NCBI RefSeq assembly: GCF_029168945.1
Contig: NC_083602.1
Coordinates: forward strand, 77,458,600-77,522,599
Length of the DNA: 64,000 nucleotides
Direction of reading: 5' to 3'
DNA from: Cannabis sativa
Taxonomy: Eukaryota; Streptophyta; Magnoliopsida; Rosales; Cannabaceae
In this document: positions 46,361 to 57,511 of the stretch, in pieces
Layout of the letters: every line of letters starts with the position of its first letter
How positions within the stretch are numbered: the first letter of the stretch is position 1
Program-made: the position numbers and the translations under genes
The notes under the pieces: generated by a model
What the model was told of the DNA's origin: nothing
What the model saw: only the letters and a program-made list of their open reading frames with translations
The model's database searches: none

Positions 46361-49300
46361 AATGTGACATCTCTGCGCTTCGGATCAGCATAACTTTTCT
46401 GCCTGCTTTGAGAAGCAAGCATCCGAGCCTTGATCTTATCAATAGCTTCGTTGGTCCTCTGCACTAACTCAGGACCCAGGTACTTCCTTTCTCCTGTCTC
46501 GTCCCAATGAATAGGGGAACGACATTTTCTACCATATAACATCTCATAGGGAGCCATCCCTATTGTACTTTGGTAGCTTTTGTTGTAGGAGAATTCAATT
46601 AGAGGCAAGTACTTAACCCATGAACCCTCAAAGTCCATGACACAGGCTCGCAATAGGTCTTCTAAAATCTGGATAGTTCTTTCTGATTGACCATCAGTTT
46701 GAGGGTGAAAGGCTGTACTAAACTTTAACTTGGTACCCATAGCCTTCTGGAGACTCACCCAAAACTTCGATGTGAACTTTGGATCCCTGTCTGATACAAT
46801 AGATTTAGGGGCTCCATGGAGACGAACTATCTCCTTCACATACAATTCAGCATACTGATCTACTGAATAGGTAACTTTCACTGGTAGAAAGTGAGCTGAC
46901 TTTGTGAATCTGTCCACGATGACCCATACAGAATCATACATCCCTGTAGTTCTACGTAACCCAGTTACAAAGTCCATTGCGATGTCCTCCCACTTCCATT
47001 CTGGAAGGATTAAGGGTTGCAATAACCCTGCCGGCCTCTGATGTTCAGCCTTAATCTGCTGGCAGGTTAAACATTTAGACACATAGTCCACCACATCTCT
47101 TTTCATCCCATACCACCAGAAGTAGGGTTTCAAATCCTGATACATCTTGGTGGTTCCCGGATGCAATGAATATGGAGTGGTGTGAGCTTCATCCAGTATT
47201 TCTTTCTTAAGCTCATTCACACAAGGAACACAGACTCGAGCCTTATATAACAACATTCCACTGTTCGAGACTGAAAAACCTCTAGGCCGACCGGCCACCA
47301 CTTCATCTCGAACTTTAACTAGCTCGGGATCTTCCAGTTGCGCCTTTCTGATTCTTTCCAACAGATCAGATTGGAGTGTTAAATTATGTAGTTTCCCGAC
47401 CACGAATTCAATTCCTGCACTAACCATTTCCGAGGCTAGCTGAGGAGCTATCATAACCGTAGTACACACTTGACCGGGACCTTTTCTACTCAGAGCGTCG
47501 GCCACAACGTTGGCTTTCCCGGGGTGATACAGTATTTCACAATCGTAGTCCTTAACCAACTCCAACCACCTTCTCTGCCTCATATTCAGATCTTTTTGGG
47601 TGAAAAAGTATTTAAGACTTTTATGATCAGTATAAATTTCACACTTCTCACCGTAAAGATAATGTCGCCAAATCTTTAAAGCAAAAACCACAGCAGCGAG
47701 CTCTAAATCATGAGTTGGATAACGCTGCTCATAATCCTTCAGTTGACGAGAGGCATAAGCTATGACTCTGTCAGCTTGCATCAGAACGCATCCCAGACCC
47801 TGTCTGGATGCATCACAATACACAACAAATTTCTCTTGATCTGATGGCAAAGCTAACACCGGAGCTGTTATCAAACGCTGCTTCAACTCCTGAAAGCTTG
47901 ATTCACACTTATCTGACCACACAAATCTCTGATTTTTCTTGGTCAATTCAGTTAGGGGCATAGAAAGTTTAGAAAATCCTTCGACGAAACGTCGATAATA
48001 TCCTGCTAATCCGAGAAAACTTCGAATTTCTGTCACAGACTTGGGCCTCGGCCAATTCTTCACTGATTCTATCTTGTTTGGATCAACCATAATTCCATTT
48101 TTCCCAACTATGTGACCCAAAAAGGACACCTCGGACAACCAGAATTCGCACTTTTTGAACTTGGCATACAGCTTGTGATCTCTAAGTCGCTGTAACACCA
48201 TTCGGAGATGATGCTCGTGCTCCTCTTCTGACTGAGAGTACACAAGAATGTCATCGATAAACACTATAACGCAGTTATCGAGGAAATCCTTGAATACTCT
48301 ATTCATGAGATCCATAAAGGCCGCAGGAGCATTGGTCAATCCGAATGACATTACTAAAAATTCATAGTGCCCATATCTGGTTCTAAAAGCAGTCTTCGGT
48401 ATGTCCTCCTCCCGAATTCTGAGTTGATGGTAACCAGACCGTAAATCAATCTTCGAAAACACTGTCTTTCCCTGAAGCTGATCGAACAGATCATCGATCC
48501 TAGGCAACGGGTACTTGTTCTTAATCGTCAGCTTGTTCAGTTCCCGATAATCAATACACATTCTGAGGGAACCATCTTTCTTCTTTACAAAAAGAATCGG
48601 AGCTCCCCAGGGCGATACACTGGGTCGAATAAACCCAATATCCAGCATCCCCTGAAGTTGCAACTTAAGCTCCTTGAGTTCTGCTGGAGCCATCCTATAT
48701 GGAGCTTTAGAAACAGGTTCGACTCCAGGTGCCAAATCAATAACAAAATCAATCTCTCGTTGTGGCGGCAATCCCGGCAATTCCTCGGGAAATACATCAA
48801 GAAAATCTTTCACTACTCGGACTACCTCAGGCCCAAATGTTTCAGGTCTGCTGGAGTCAAATACTACCGCTAGAAATCCTACACAACCATTGCATAGTAA
48901 ATCCCTAGCTCTCAACACAGAAATAACCGGGATCCGAGACCCCTGAACTGATCCGACATAAACAAATGGATCTTCACCTTCCGGCTGAAAAGTCACCATT
49001 TTACGCCTACAATCTATACTGGCCGAATACTTGGATAAGAAATCCATTCCCAGTATAATATCAAACTCAGTTAGTTTCAATTCTATAAGGTCAGTACTCA
49101 ATTCCCTATCTTCGATCCTAATCGGCATAGACCTAATGCGCCTATTAGAGATAACCAATTCCCCGCTAGGCATTAGGGTTCCAAACCCCCTTTCTAAAAT
49201 ATCGCAAGGTCTACCCAAAAGATCAATCACCCTTGTAGCCACATATGAACGTGTAGCTCCCGAGTCAAATAATACTGTAAATAACAAGTTGTTGACGGGA

Positions 49301-50538
49301 AGCTGACCTGTCACAACAGAAGGACTGGCTGCAGCATCAGCTTGGGTAATGGCAAACACACGAGCAGGAACCGGTTTCATCTCGGCTTTCGGCTCCTCTT
49401 TCTTAGCCTGGGGGCAATCTTTCTTGAAATGCCCCACCATGCCACATAGAAAGCATGTCTTCCTGTTACACTCTCCCGGATGGTGTTTCTTGCATCTTGG
49501 ACACTCAGGATAAGAGTAACCCTGGCGTCCTCCTCGGCCTTGGTTCCCACGGAACCGCTTGCTTTGCCCCGAGCCACCAGAAGCTGGAACAACCTTTCTT
49601 TTCTGCTCAATGGTGGAGTCACCACCATCCCTACCATAAACAGGAGTAGGAACAGTGGGGGTTCCACCAACACTCGGAGTCACCCGGGGCTCCTGAAGAA
49701 ACTTTACTGCACCCTCGGCTCTCAAAGCCTTCTCAACCATATCTGCATACGTGGTTGCTTCGGTAGTGGTAATAACCAGATCATGCCGGATCTTTGCACT
49801 CAAACCCGCTAAATATTTTTCTTTCTTACTGAAGTCCGTGGGCACAATTCCCGCTGCCAATTTAGCCAACCGATCAAACTTCGTTGTATACTCAGTGACT
49901 GACATACCCTCAGTCTGAACTAGATCAGTGAACTCTTTCCGCTTTGCACTGCGGACTGCTTCATTGTAATACTTGGAGTTAAATAACTCCCTGAATTCTT
50001 CCCAAGTCATCAGCGTGACGTCCCGTGTGAGGGTTATCAATTCCCACCACACAAGGGCATCTTCCTGAAACTGGAAAGTGGCGCAGGCCACCCGATCATT
50101 TCCAACCACTCCCATAAAGTTGAGAATACGCTCAATCATCGAAAGCCATTGCTCGGCCTTCATCACATCAGGGCCTCCCAGAAACACTGGAGGTGCCTGC
50201 TTCCGAAATCTTTCGTACAACGGTTCCATACGGTTGCCAACAACAGGTTGTTCTGCTGGCACCGCTGGAACTGCAACGGCCTGAACTTGCTGAGGAGGCA
50301 CGGCAGGAAGACCCTGCTGCCTCAATCTTTGGATCTCTTCATCTTGCTGACGAATTCTCTCTTGCATTTCAGCAAATCTTTGCTCCCAATCAGGAGGAGC
50401 TTGAGGTGGATTTACAGGGCGACCACCCTGAGCTCTACCACGGCCACGGCCGCGACCACGGGGATTTTGAGGATTCCCCTGACCGCCTCCGGCCTCAACC
50501 ATGCCACCCTGGCTTCTTGTATTTCGCGGGGCGTCCAT
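46288..50538 (-). CDS. Gypsy-3 gag-pol polyprotein (1416 codons, C-terminus frameshifted)
   Basis: Polyprotein for particle formation, processing, reverse transcription and integration. The start [11 protein letters not shown] follows the primer site by about 270 nt. Domains by residue: Arg/Gly-rich 25-40; coiled-coil-like 55-75; gag about 103-280; zinc knuckle [14 protein letters not shown] at about 362-375 (CX2CX4HX4C); aspartic protease LFDSGAT with Asp about 425; reverse transcriptase about 590-770 with [11 protein letters not shown] (Asp 762/763); RNase H from VYCDASRQG (Asp about 909); integrase HHCC about 1120-1165; integrase core with Asp about 1209, Asp about 1250 and Glu about 1286, a DD35E spacing. 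The last about 20 residues are out of frame. All catalytic residues I can see are kept. It may be translated as a truncated protein, or the shift may be a sequencing error. Confidence 0.95.
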   Translation of the reverse strand: MDAPRNTRSQGGMVEAGGGQGNPQNPRGRGRGRGRAQGGRPVNPPQAPPDWEQRFAEMQERIRQQDEEIQRLRQQGLPAVPPQQVQAVAVPAVPAEQPVVGNRMEPLYERFRKQAPPVFLGGPDVMKAEQWLSMIERILNFMGVVGNDRVACATFQFQEDALVWWELITLTRDVTLMTWEEFRELFNSKYYNEAVRSAKRKEFTDLVQTEGMSVTEYTTKFDRLAKLAAGIVPTDFSKKEKYLAGLSAKIRHDLVITTTEATTYADMVEKALRAEGAVKFLQEPRVTPSVGGTPTVPTPVYGRDGGDSTIEQKRKVVPASGGSGQSKRFRGNQGRGGRQGYSYPECPRCKKHHPGECNRKTCFLCGMVGHFKKDCPQAKKEEPKAEMKPVPARVFAITQADAAASPSVVTGQLPVNNLLFTVLFDSGATRSYVATRVIDLLGRPCDILERGFGTLMPSGELVISNRRIRSMPIRIEDRELSTDLIELKLTEFDIILGMDFLSKYSASIDCRRKMVTFQPEGEDPFVYVGSVQGSRIPVISVLRARDLLCNGCVGFLAVVFDSSRPETFGPEVVRVVKDFLDVFPEELPGLPPQREIDFVIDLAPGVEPVSKAPYRMAPAELKELKLQLQGMLDIGFIRPSVSPWGAPILFVKKKDGSLRMCIDYRELNKLTIKNKYPLPRIDDLFDQLQGKTVFSKIDLRSGYHQLRIREEDIPKTAFRTRYGHYEFLVMSFGLTNAPAAFMDLMNRVFKDFLDNCVIVFIDDILVYSQSEEEHEHHLRMVLQRLRDHKLYAKFKKCEFWLSEVSFLGHIVGKNGIMVDPNKIESVKNWPRPKSVTEIRSFLGLAGYYRRFVEGFSKLSMPLTELTKKNQRFVWSDKCESSFQELKQRLITAPVLALPSDQEKFVVYCDASRQGLGCVLMQADRVIAYASRQLKDYEQRYPTHDLELAAVVFALKIWRHYLYGEKCEIYTDHKSLKYFFTQKDLNMRQRRWLELVKDYDCEILYHPGKANVVADALSRKGPGQVCTTVMIAPQLASEMVSAGIEFVVGKLHNLTLQSDLLERIRKAQLEDPELVKVRDEVVAGRPRGFSVSNSGMLLYKARVCVPCVNELKKEILDEAHTTPYSLHPGTTKMYQDLKPYFWWYGMKRDVVDYVSKCLTCQQIKAEHQRPAGLLQPLILPEWKWEDIAMDFVTGLRRTTGMYDSVWVIVDRFTKSAHFLPVKVTYSVDQYAELYVKEIVRLHGAPKSIVSDRDPKFTSKFWVSLQKAMGTKLKFSTAFHPQTDGQSERTIQILEDLLRACVMDFEGSWVKYLPLIEFSYNKSYQSTIGMAPYEMLYGRKCRSPIHWDETGERKYLGPELVQRTNEAIDKIKARMLASQSRQKSYADPKRRDVTFRARGTCFPASFTHEGYSALREEG

Positions 50539-50803
50539 TTAATAGGACTTAGCCTGCGAATCCATAAGGTAGGCAGGTTAGACGGCGATCAAAATTAACA
50601 CCGCTCTTAATAGCAAAAGGCAACGCACTTTCTTTTCTTTTTAAAGAAATATATTTAATTTAAATCTAATATGCTTCCTAACATGCTTTTATATCACACT
50701 TATTTAAAATACTAAACAAGTACGGGCTTACTGAACCGTGAACCGAGCTTTCTCTGATGAAGATTGTACATGTCATAGCAAGCTTCGGTAGACAAACCTG
50801 GCG

Positions 50804-50815
50804 GCTCTGATACCA
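50804..50815 (-). other. Gypsy-3 primer binding site
   Basis: Minus strand TGGTATCAGAGC, initiator tRNA-Met type, four bases from the LTR that starts at 50820. Confidence 0.88.
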
Positions 50816-50819
50816 AAAT

Positions 50820-52891
50820 TGTAACGCCCTAATGCTAAGGCACGCTACAGTGCTTTTGCAATTAATGTGCAAACTTTGCTAATCAAAGTAATTTCTCGAA
50901 AAACGTGTTAAATTAAAATTTTTGCTTTAAACATTAAACTTTGTAATTTAATAAAATATTTACAAGTGCCGGGATCCCGATTTTTAAAACTTTACAATCT
51001 TTACTTTATAAATATACATTCCAAAATATACAGATTTACAGGTCGCACAGCGACATTCAAAATACAACTCCCAGATGTCCCGAGACCGAACACTCCAGGT
51101 CGCGCTGCTTGACATGTACAATCTCACCCAAGCTCAGGTTCACTCCTGTTCAGCCTTCGCCTTTCCTTTACCTACACATGAAAGCAGAAACTGTGAGTCA
51201 ACAGACTCAGTAAGAAATGCATATAACATAACATATAATTTCCGACCTGTAAATAGGCGCCCATACACCTTTTTACAGAGCTTAACAGATGAGCATGAAC
51301 GTTCAATACCAGGGTACAACCACTATACCACATACACAACGTACCTCGCTGTACGAGTGTTGGTAGGGTTCATCCCGATCACTGAGTATCACTGAGTGAT
51401 GTACCACACACCTTAGCATTTTCTATGCTTGTGTTGGTATCACCGTATCGTACTCAAATTAACAACAATCACTGTACCAATACACTCACCCAAGTGTTGG
51501 TAGTGTTTAACATAATTCAAGCATGCATATATAAACACATATACACACATTCAGATAATCACATCATACATTATACACGGCTTCTTTACCTGTTTTCCGA
51601 ATTCAAGTGTGCTGGCCGACCTGAACGGAATTTACGTGCTAGATGGATGCCCTAATCACAAGAATGGTAACACAGATGAGTGACTCGCCAAATCACTTTC
51701 CGGGACTTAAAACCCGAAACTAAAAGTTCCCCTATCAATAAACCTCATGGCAATACCCTATATTACCCAAAATTAGCCAAAACTAGGGTTCTGGAAAAAT
51801 TCCCAACAAAAGTGCATCGATCCAACCGGTATCCCGGTTCTGGGTCACCAACCGGTCGACCGGTTGGTATAGGCCACCCAGAACCGGAATTCCGGTTCAT
51901 CTGCAGAAACTCAAAAATTTCTCCCCCTTGATTCAAATCAAGCCCAATCTTTACCAAACTTTCCAGTATACCTAAACAATGCATACACAATAAAACCCAG
52001 CCAGTATTTCACAGAATAACACAATAAATATCAACTTGCCATTAAAGCTCAAAGCTTGAGTTTCAAACTCAAGCTTGCTTAAAACCATTCTCAAGCATTA
52101 AAAAACAGTAGCTAGGGACTTGAATCAACTCAAAATAACTCTAGAATTCGAACCCTAAGCAAATCAAACCTTAACAGCTCCTAACACCCCAAAATACCAT
52201 TCAACCTAGCTTAAAAACTTAAAAAAACTAAGAAGGGTTCATTGAAGCTTACCTTAGATTGATTATCTCCTATGAAATCCTTGCTGAAATCCAACAAATC
52301 ACAACAAACTCCCTTGGTTTGTCTCAGCCGAAAGCAAGAAAGAGAGGGATTCAAGAGTAATGAAATTTTCTAATTTTTTTCCTTTTCCTTGGTTTTTCTT
52401 CAAATGAGACAAAAGGGTTAAGCTAATCCCTTGCTGAAATTAACTAGATTAGGTGTCAAAAACCTAGGGCAGCCACCTATCACTTATTATTTTTAAATGA
52501 CAAAAATGCCCTTTAACTTAAAACTAGGGTATTTTCAAAGCTAGGGGTAAAATGGTCAAAATCCATAACCCCGCTCAATCCCGATAATTATTTTCTCTAA
52601 AATAATTCCCCACTATGAAATAGGGTTCTAAACTTACCCATGTGATCAATCTAGCCATCCATCGCGTTTTCCGTTGTCGCCGAGCAAAATTTACAAAATT
52701 AACATATTTCACATATAAGCTAAATAATACCCCTAGAGTTTAATAAAATCTCCGGAATTGAGAAATTATAACTCTAACATTTATTTCTAAATATTGGGGT
52801 CCACAAATAAATTAATTCACAAATAATAATAAAATAATAAAAATTAGTGCTAATTGCCTTTTCTAATCATATTACTAGAGCGGTCATTACA
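50820..52891 (-). repeat. Gypsy-3 right LTR (5' LTR in element sense)
   Basis: 2072 bp. Palindromes at 51824, 51850 and 51882. Differs from the left LTR in a few single bases and in two short clustered blocks (about 51579-51590 and 51807-51820). Confidence 0.95.
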
Positions 52892-52896
52892 TATTG

Positions 52897-53545
52897 TTAC
52901 TGCGCTCTGTGTGGTGGAAGCTATGTAGAAAGAATGGAACTCTATTGTTCACGGCAATCTATAAACACGATTTCGAAGGTGATATCTAACAGCAACAACA
53001 AAATTAGAGATCACTTTCATGTCACCTTTAATGCCGTGGATGAATTTTTTAAGTGGAGCCCCCCTCCTGAATCGTGGCTCTATTGCAACTGTGACATTGC
53101 TTGCGATGAGGAGGGATTGGTGGCAGCAACTGTGGTTTGAAATGACAAAGGAACTATAGTCATCATCAAAACCGAGAGAAGTCACATAACAAATCCTCTG
53201 ATAGGGGAAGCTCTTGCGGTGTGTATGGCAACTGAATTGATGGTAGAGAGGATGATTGAGCATGTTGTGTTCCAAAGTGATAACATGGATGTAGTCAAAG
53301 CATTCTCCACAGAGGCTGAAAGGGATATTAATTTTAAATTGGTACATATAAGAAGACAATTCCATCAGCTCTGTCGAAGGTTTAACAATTGGGGAATTGG
53401 CCATGTGCCTAGAAGGTGTAATTTCACGGCTCATAACATTGCGAAATGGGAAAGGGAGGCTGGTGTCACAGGAATTACTCATTGCAATGAGTTGGACCAT
53501 GAGGTGCTAAATGACTATATTGAGTGGAAGAGGCATGCAGGCTAA
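52897..53545 (+). pseudogene. LINE RNase H domain (decayed)
   Basis: Third LINE piece. The frame around 53040-53545 reads as the plant-LINE RNase H (RVT_3 type): a WSPPPESWLYCNCD start (family WxxPPxGxxKxNxD), GEALAVCMATEL, VVFQSDNMDVVKAF and the C-terminal HVPRRCNFTAHNIAKW. A stop at 53138-53140 divides it. The family's first Asp region reads NCD. It joins the zf-RVT piece once Gypsy-3 and one TATTG copy are removed. After the final stop (TAA about 53545) there is about 200 bp of T-rich 3' untranslated sequence ending in TATAAAAAGAAA. Confidence 0.82.
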
Positions 53546-53759
53546 GGCGTTGCGGAAAGATCTATTTTTTCTTACCTTGTTGTGCTAGTCTCATTTGGTT
53601 ATTTTCAGTTACTGTAGTTTTCATTTCCTTTTTTACTGCTTATGCTTAATTCTAGTGTTTTTTTTAGTTCTCTGTTATGTAGACGTTGTAATACTTTGTT
53701 TTTAATGCATTGGTTTCGGGTGTTTTAACACCCTCTTCTTTATAAAAAGAAAACAATAG

Positions 53760-55186
53760 CTATTTTTTAAAAAAATAACATTCTAGCAAAAAAAAAAAAA
53801 ACTTGTCACATTTGGAAATAAGCATTCAGCTTCCACGTCAGCTGCCTTTTATTCTTCTGAAATTTCAATCATGTTAACTGTTTGAGTCTTAGTATTTTCA
53901 ATACAATTTTTCGGTTAATAGCGACAAATACATTTAGTCTCACAAACCAAGTAATTATTCGGATATTAATAAGAAGCAGTTGGTGAACTGTGACGCTCAA
54001 AATTGCTTGTGTAAGCCATTATACATTCTTATTTTGCAAAATATGCATATTTTTGTCTCAACAGTATGGATATGAGAATCTGAAATATCACTTTTTTTTT
54101 TCTTCTTTCTTTTTCAACTGAATTTGTTTAATTAATTAATTCTATAAGATGAAAGTCGCATAAAAGCAATTTAAAGCTAAAGTTAGGTAAGATTCTTTAA
54201 CTTTCTACTAAGAAAATTGAGAGAGTTCTGATTTTATTTACATAATAATTTGAAGTATTGTTTTCTATAATTGAATTTGAATAATTAACTTGTACCGTAT
54301 GTGGTCGTCTCATTATCTCATATGTTTTTCTTTTGTCTGTGGAATAATCTCTCTTGCCATTAAAAATACTTACTCTTATCAGTCAAGAATAAATATTAAA
54401 TTAGTCACTCTCCAACTTTACCGGTATTTGTAATGTAAATAAAAAAGTCCTGTTATTAGAAAAATCAAAATAGTACTACATCAATGAACTTACATACAAT
54501 TAAGCAAGTGTTAATAAATACGAAAAAAAAGTAGGTTTTTCGGATAATTTTAAACAGTGAGTTAATGTTAGCTATTGTATTACCATTAGTCTTTATAATT
54601 GTTGTTTATTTTACTGTCGCAAAACTAATTAGTAGAATAGGCAACGGTAGAAAATTGTCGACAAAAATATTTACCGAAAATTTAATAGCTGCCGGTTTTA
54701 AACCAGAGACAAATATTCCAAGGCCTTTGAAACTCTGCTCCATCGTTCACCACGAAAGCTCCGCAGATCTATCTTCCACAATCTTTTGATTACCACCCCT
54801 CCCTAATGGCGCACTCCAATGTTCCAACCACATACCTATCAAAAAAATAAAGACACAACAATATCATTTTATACCATGTTTCAATTGTCCCTAGTCCATA
54901 AGGCTACATGCCCAACATTACAGGATTCATTGAAGAGAATGAGAAATTGCTCCTTTGACAAAATCAACACAAAAAAAAAAAGTGCCACAATAATATTTGG
55001 ACAGAGAATTTGAGGCTTAAACCTCAAATACAAATACAATATAACATACTATTGATTCAAAAATTTGGACAGAGATTTTCAAGCCACACCTACTCGCTAG
55101 ATTGGCGAGAATGAAATATTTGTTAAGTATACATAAAGAGAGACACACCAGTTTATAGTAGTTCACTCACAACAGTAATGGAACTA
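53760..55186. other. AT-rich intergenic stretch between LINE and Gypsy-4
   Basis: Mostly AT-rich sequence with stops in all frames and an A-run at 53789-53803. No element ends, RNA genes or conserved coding motif recognised apart from a doubtful small frame at 54565. Confidence 0.6.
54565..54789 (+). CDS. Doubtful 74-codon frame with one hydrophobic segment
   Basis: ATG at 54565, stop at 54787-54789. Residues about 1-22 (MLAIVLPLVFIIVVYFTVAK) look like a signal anchor or transmembrane segment, followed by a basic, polar tail. No family recognised. The upstream region is AT-rich and no promoter or splice context is clear. It may be chance. Confidence 0.15.
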   Translation: MLAIVLPLVFIIVVYFTVAKLISRIGNGRKLSTKIFTENLIAAGFKPETNIPRPLKLCSIVHHESSADLSSTIF

Positions 55187-57229
55187 TGTAAAGACCGCTT
55201 AGTTTAATTTGGAAATTAGCAGTTAATCATGTTTAATTATGAGAATTATTTATAGCTATTTAAATAATTATTTATACTGTTATTATTGAATTCTGAGATG
55301 CATTTTATGTCATTCAGTAGTTTTCATAAGTTTGCATTTCCGGTGCCCGGTAACATGGAACTCGGTGTTTGGCTCAGTAAAATCACAACTTAGTATGTTA
55401 GTAGTTTGAGTGGGTTTATTAGACATTGGGAATGTCGGGAATGGCCGAGAATTTAGAATTTCCCGAAAATACTCCTTTAGTGTTATTTATGTTATTTTAG
55501 TGTGGAGGGGCAAAATGGTCTTTTTGTCCCAATGATATTTTGTCCTTTAGTGGACTTTATTTAGTTGATTTATGTGTTTTATTTCTTTAAATGTTTGCTG
55601 AAAAATATAAGGGAATTATATTAATTCTTTTCTTTATTCAAAAAATCAAAGTTAGAAAAAATAGAAAATTTCTCAAAACTCTCTCTCTTTTCCTCTCTCT
55701 TTCGGCCCCCTTTGAGCAGCAAGAAAAGAGGATTTTCCTCTTGGATTTCAAGCACTCCTTAGCAAGTTTAAGTGTTCATAGTTGTTGGTATGTTTTCTAC
55801 ACCTTTCTTGTATGTTTTCTTGAATTTTTGAAGAGATATGGTAGGTTGCATGCTTAGTTTTAAGTTGTTCTTGCTGCTGGTTTTTGATGATTAATTCTGT
55901 AGTTAAAGCATGATCATTTGAAGTTATTTAAGCTGCTAGTAATGCATGATATTTGCTTTGTTTCAAGCTTGGAATTTTTAGCTCAAAACTATGGTTTTCA
56001 AAGAGAATTGGTCAAAATCTGTTGCTGTGATTTTGTTGATGTTTGTAGTAGTTTTCAGAGATTATTTTATGCATGTTTAAGTAGGTTTGGACTGGCTTGA
56101 ATGCATGTTAGTTGATTTTAACCAAGTTTGAGTTTTGGAACTCAAAGCTTGGGCTTTAATGGCACTTTTTGTCACTGTGCAATCTGGGTGAGTTTGTTGC
56201 TTTAGAATGGTTATTTAGATCATATAGAACAGGTCTGGAAGATCTTGTGTGATTTGGGTTGGATTTGAATGAGTTATGAAATTTTGAAATCTGCCTGCGA
56301 GGAACTGGAATTCTGGTTGTGCATCCGAAATTCCGGATGGGTTTTGAAAATTCCCAGAACCGCAATTCCGGTTGGGCAACCGGTCTACCGGTTGGGGAAA
56401 TTTCAGGAACCATAGTTTTCCTCGATTTTATGTTATTTGGGGTATTGCCATGCTTTTTATCAATAGGGTAAGTTTTAGTTCCTAGTTTAAGTCCCCGGGA
56501 AGTGATTTAGCGTATCACGTATAGTGTTGTGATTTTTATGGTTTAGGAGCCTGTAATCCGCCGCACAGATAGTATGACCAGCAGCCGGAGTATGATCGGT
56601 TCGACCGATTAGGCTGATACTGTAACACGTCGGTACAGGCTAAAGTATGACCAGCAGCCGGAGTATGACCGGTTCGACCGATCAGGCTGTTACTTGTCAA
56701 TAGTACCGTCCCTATGAATGTTCAGAACTCAGTACCGTGTTGGACACGGCAGTTAGGGGGACTCAGTATCGTGTTGGACACGGCAGTTAGGGTTATGGTC
56801 AGGGGTATGGGCGTCTGACCATGACCGGGATTTATCTATGAGTATTATTATGCTTTTCTTACTGAGTCTGTCGACTCACAGTGCTATGTTTATGTGTAGG
56901 TAAGGGCAAGGCTAGAGCTGATGGACCGTGAGCGAGCCGGTGAACATTGTAAATGTCGGGGCGGTTAGGCCTGGAGCGTACGATCATCGGGACAGCGAGG
57001 CTATTTTTGTAATTAGTCGCTAGGCGACTTATATTTTGTATAGACAGTAAACTTTTGTAAATGGTTTTGTAATCAGGATCCCGAGTATTTTGTATAAGGA
57101 TTTTACAAATTTAATTAAAAAGCAAAAATTTTAATTAATCACGTTTTCCATAAACCTCGTTGATTAGCAACGAGCTGCACATCATGTTTAAAAATCACGT
57201 AATACGCCTATGCTAGTTAGGGTGTAACA
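55187..57229 (+). repeat. Gypsy-4 5' LTR
   Basis: 2043 bp, TGTAAAG...GTGTAACA. Compared with Gypsy-2 it shows an AAATATAAGG box (about 55607), then a CT-rich tract ending TTTCGGCC (55680-55715), a likely promoter. Palindrome-class sites lie at 56303, 56323, 56358 (AACCGCAATTCCGGTT) and 56378 (AACCGGTCTACCGGTT). Near 56570-56700 there are two copies of a unit with AGTATGACCAGCAGCCGGAG, the counterpart of the Gypsy-2 74-bp array. Confidence 0.9.
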
Positions 57230-57232
57230 CTT

Positions 57233-57244
57233 TGGTATCAGAGC
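57233..57244 (+). other. Gypsy-4 primer binding site
   Basis: TGGTATCAGAGC, initiator tRNA-Met type, three bases after the LTR. Confidence 0.88.
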
Positions 57245-57511
57245 CGCCAGGTTGTCTTCCGAAGATCGTCACGACATGTACAATCATCATCAGCAGTTAG
57301 CTCGTTCCACGGTTCAGTAAGCCTTTATTGCTTTAGTATTCATTTATTTATTTTTTTAAATAAGAAAAGCCTGATAGGAAGCATGTTAGTAGCCTGATAG
57401 TAGAATAGGCGCATGTTTCGTTTTTAATTTCCAAATTAAGCGGCATTAGTAAGCTCTCCTTGAACACGACCTGATATGCCAACTCTTGGTTTCGCAGGCG
57501 GTTCCGACTAG

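Larger units (their letters stand above)
43831..52891 (-). mobile_element. Gypsy-3: near-intact Ty3/gypsy retrotransposon
   Basis: 9061 bp, duplication TATTG (43826-43830 as TATTG before the first TG, and 52892-52896). Complete LTRs, primer site, gag-pol and polypurine tract (AACGGGGGGATAAT, 45912-45899). LTRs almost identical, so a recent insertion. Same family as Gypsy-1 and inserted in the same LINE, 2.3 kb further along it. Chromovirus-type (Tekay/Del-like) by domain content. Confidence 0.95.
5689..53751 (+). mobile_element. L1-type LINE, interrupted by two LTR retrotransposons
   Basis: A non-LTR retrotransposon on the plus strand in three pieces: 5689-6920, 41532-43830 and 52897-53751, about 4.4 kb in all. 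Domain order across the pieces is endonuclease, reverse transcriptase, zf-RVT zinc finger, RNase H, as in plant L1 elements that carry RNase H. ORF1 (gag-like) is not seen, so the copy is probably 5'-truncated. AACAATAG occurs at 5681-5688 and again at 53752-53759 after a short A-rich tail, a candidate target duplication; the outer limits depend on it. The breaks are exact: Gypsy-1 is flanked by AAACT (6916-6920, 41527-41531) and Gypsy-3 by TATTG (43826-43830 shared reading, 52892-52896). Confidence 0.85.

Noticed and set aside
50149..50598. 149-codon and 119-codon plus-strand frames
   Set aside because: Antisense to the start of the intact Gypsy-3 gag; no independent motif.
52949..53500. 183-codon minus frame
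   Set aside because: Antisense of the LINE RNase H; the plus strand matches the domain.
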